6,165 nt of DNA from positions 1 to 6,165 of the forward strand of contig NZ_URHZ01000138.1 of the NCBI RefSeq assembly GCF_900547735.1. The letters are read 5' to 3'. The position numbers and the translations under genes are program-made. Below the pieces are notes generated by a model. It worked only from the letters and a program-made list of their open reading frames with translations, ran no database searches and had not been told where the DNA came from. Positions 6,027 to 6,165 of this stretch are shown here, in pieces (within the stretch, counting starts at the first letter, position 1; the number at the start of each line of letters is the position of its first letter). Source of the DNA: an uncultured Clostridium sp. (GTDB lineage: Bacteria; Bacillota; Clostridia; Lachnospirales; Lachnospiraceae).

Positions 6027-6095
6027 GAAAATTAACTTAATAATACAAGTAAATCTATATAAAGCCAAAATAGTAAGACAAAATGGGGTGTTACA

Positions 6096-6165
6096 ATGTC
6101 CTTAACTTGCGATAATTTTCCTTATCCGAAGTATAATGACCTCGTAATGCAATTAGGAAATTTCG
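6096..6165 (+). CDS. Start of an unidentified gene, cut by the right edge
   Basis: Only the first 23 codons are in the window (MSLTCDNFPYPKYNDLVMQLGNF). The frame stays open to the edge. ATG at 6096 has GGGGTG five bases upstream, and an in-frame TAA at 6060-6062 excludes a longer form, so this is the only start on view. The visible segment has no signal peptide or membrane segment, and I do not recognise the family. It is divergent from the recombinase operon and placed as a possible target of recombinase-controlled expression, which is an inference from position only. Confidence 0.5.
   Translation, partial: MSLTCDNFPYPKYNDLVMQLGNF

Larger units (their letters stand above)
5950..6089. repeat. 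Imperfect inverted repeat around the promoter region (candidate inversion arms)
   Basis: ACCCCATT (5950-5957) and AATGGGGT (6082-6089) are exact inverted copies. Going inward, a further six of ten positions also pair, giving about 14 of 18. A second direct copy of the core ACCCCA is at 5936-5941. CCCC/GGGG occurs in this A+T-rich intergenic region only at these three places. The 124-bp segment between the exact arms contains both candidate promoters. An exact 8-bp inverted match somewhere in a region this size is expected by chance, so support is modest. The right arm also supplies the ribosome binding site of the gene at 6096. Confidence 0.3.

Noticed and set aside
3793..6060. Direct repeat AAATCTATAT at 3793-3802 and 6051-6060 as attachment sites flanking the recombinases
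   Set aside because: Ten A+T-rich bases with no extension on either side. The left copy is simply part of the 12-bp array. Too short to support an integrated element.

Overview
The window looks like chromosomal DNA from a gut-type Firmicute, most likely a Lachnospiraceae (Clostridium/Enterocloster/Hungatella-like). This is inferred from moderate G+C coding DNA, A+T-rich intergenic DNA, strong AGGAGG-type ribosome binding sites, a lipobox substrate-binding protein with a long Glu/Ala/Thr linker, and tandem ~300-residue tyrosine recombinases. The species cannot be fixed from the sequence.

Layout: (1) 37-807, minus strand, a YwaF-like (TIGR02206/TMEM164-type) polytopic membrane protein. (2) 808-1188, a divergent intergenic region with one good promoter in each direction and a long, possibly folded leader before the next gene. 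(3) 1189-3712, plus strand, a complete polar amino acid ABC importer: lipoprotein substrate-binding protein, a 249-nt gap carrying a strong hairpin, a permease, and an ATPase whose GTG start overlaps the permease end. A strong intrinsic terminator at 3741-3776 closes the operon. (4) 3777-3909, a short repetitive stretch with a 12-bp and a 15-bp tandem repeat. (5) 3893-5810, minus strand, two paralogous tyrosine recombinases in one operon, both with a full catalytic set. (6) 5811-6095, an A+T-rich region with face-to-face promoters whose -10 boxes abut, a small dyad, and an imperfect inverted repeat around the promoters. (7) 6096 to the right edge, the first 23 codons of an unidentified plus-strand gene.

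How it works together: the ABC genes should form one uptake system, with the hairpin plausibly letting the binding protein be made in excess over the membrane and ATPase parts. The most interesting part is the right end. Two catalytically complete recombinases sit divergently from an unknown gene, across a promoter region with inverted GGGGT motifs. That layout resembles site-specific DNA inversion (phase variation) modules that switch surface genes in gut Firmicutes and Bacteroidetes. The inverted repeat here is short and imperfect, so inversion is a hypothesis. The real target may lie beyond the right edge.
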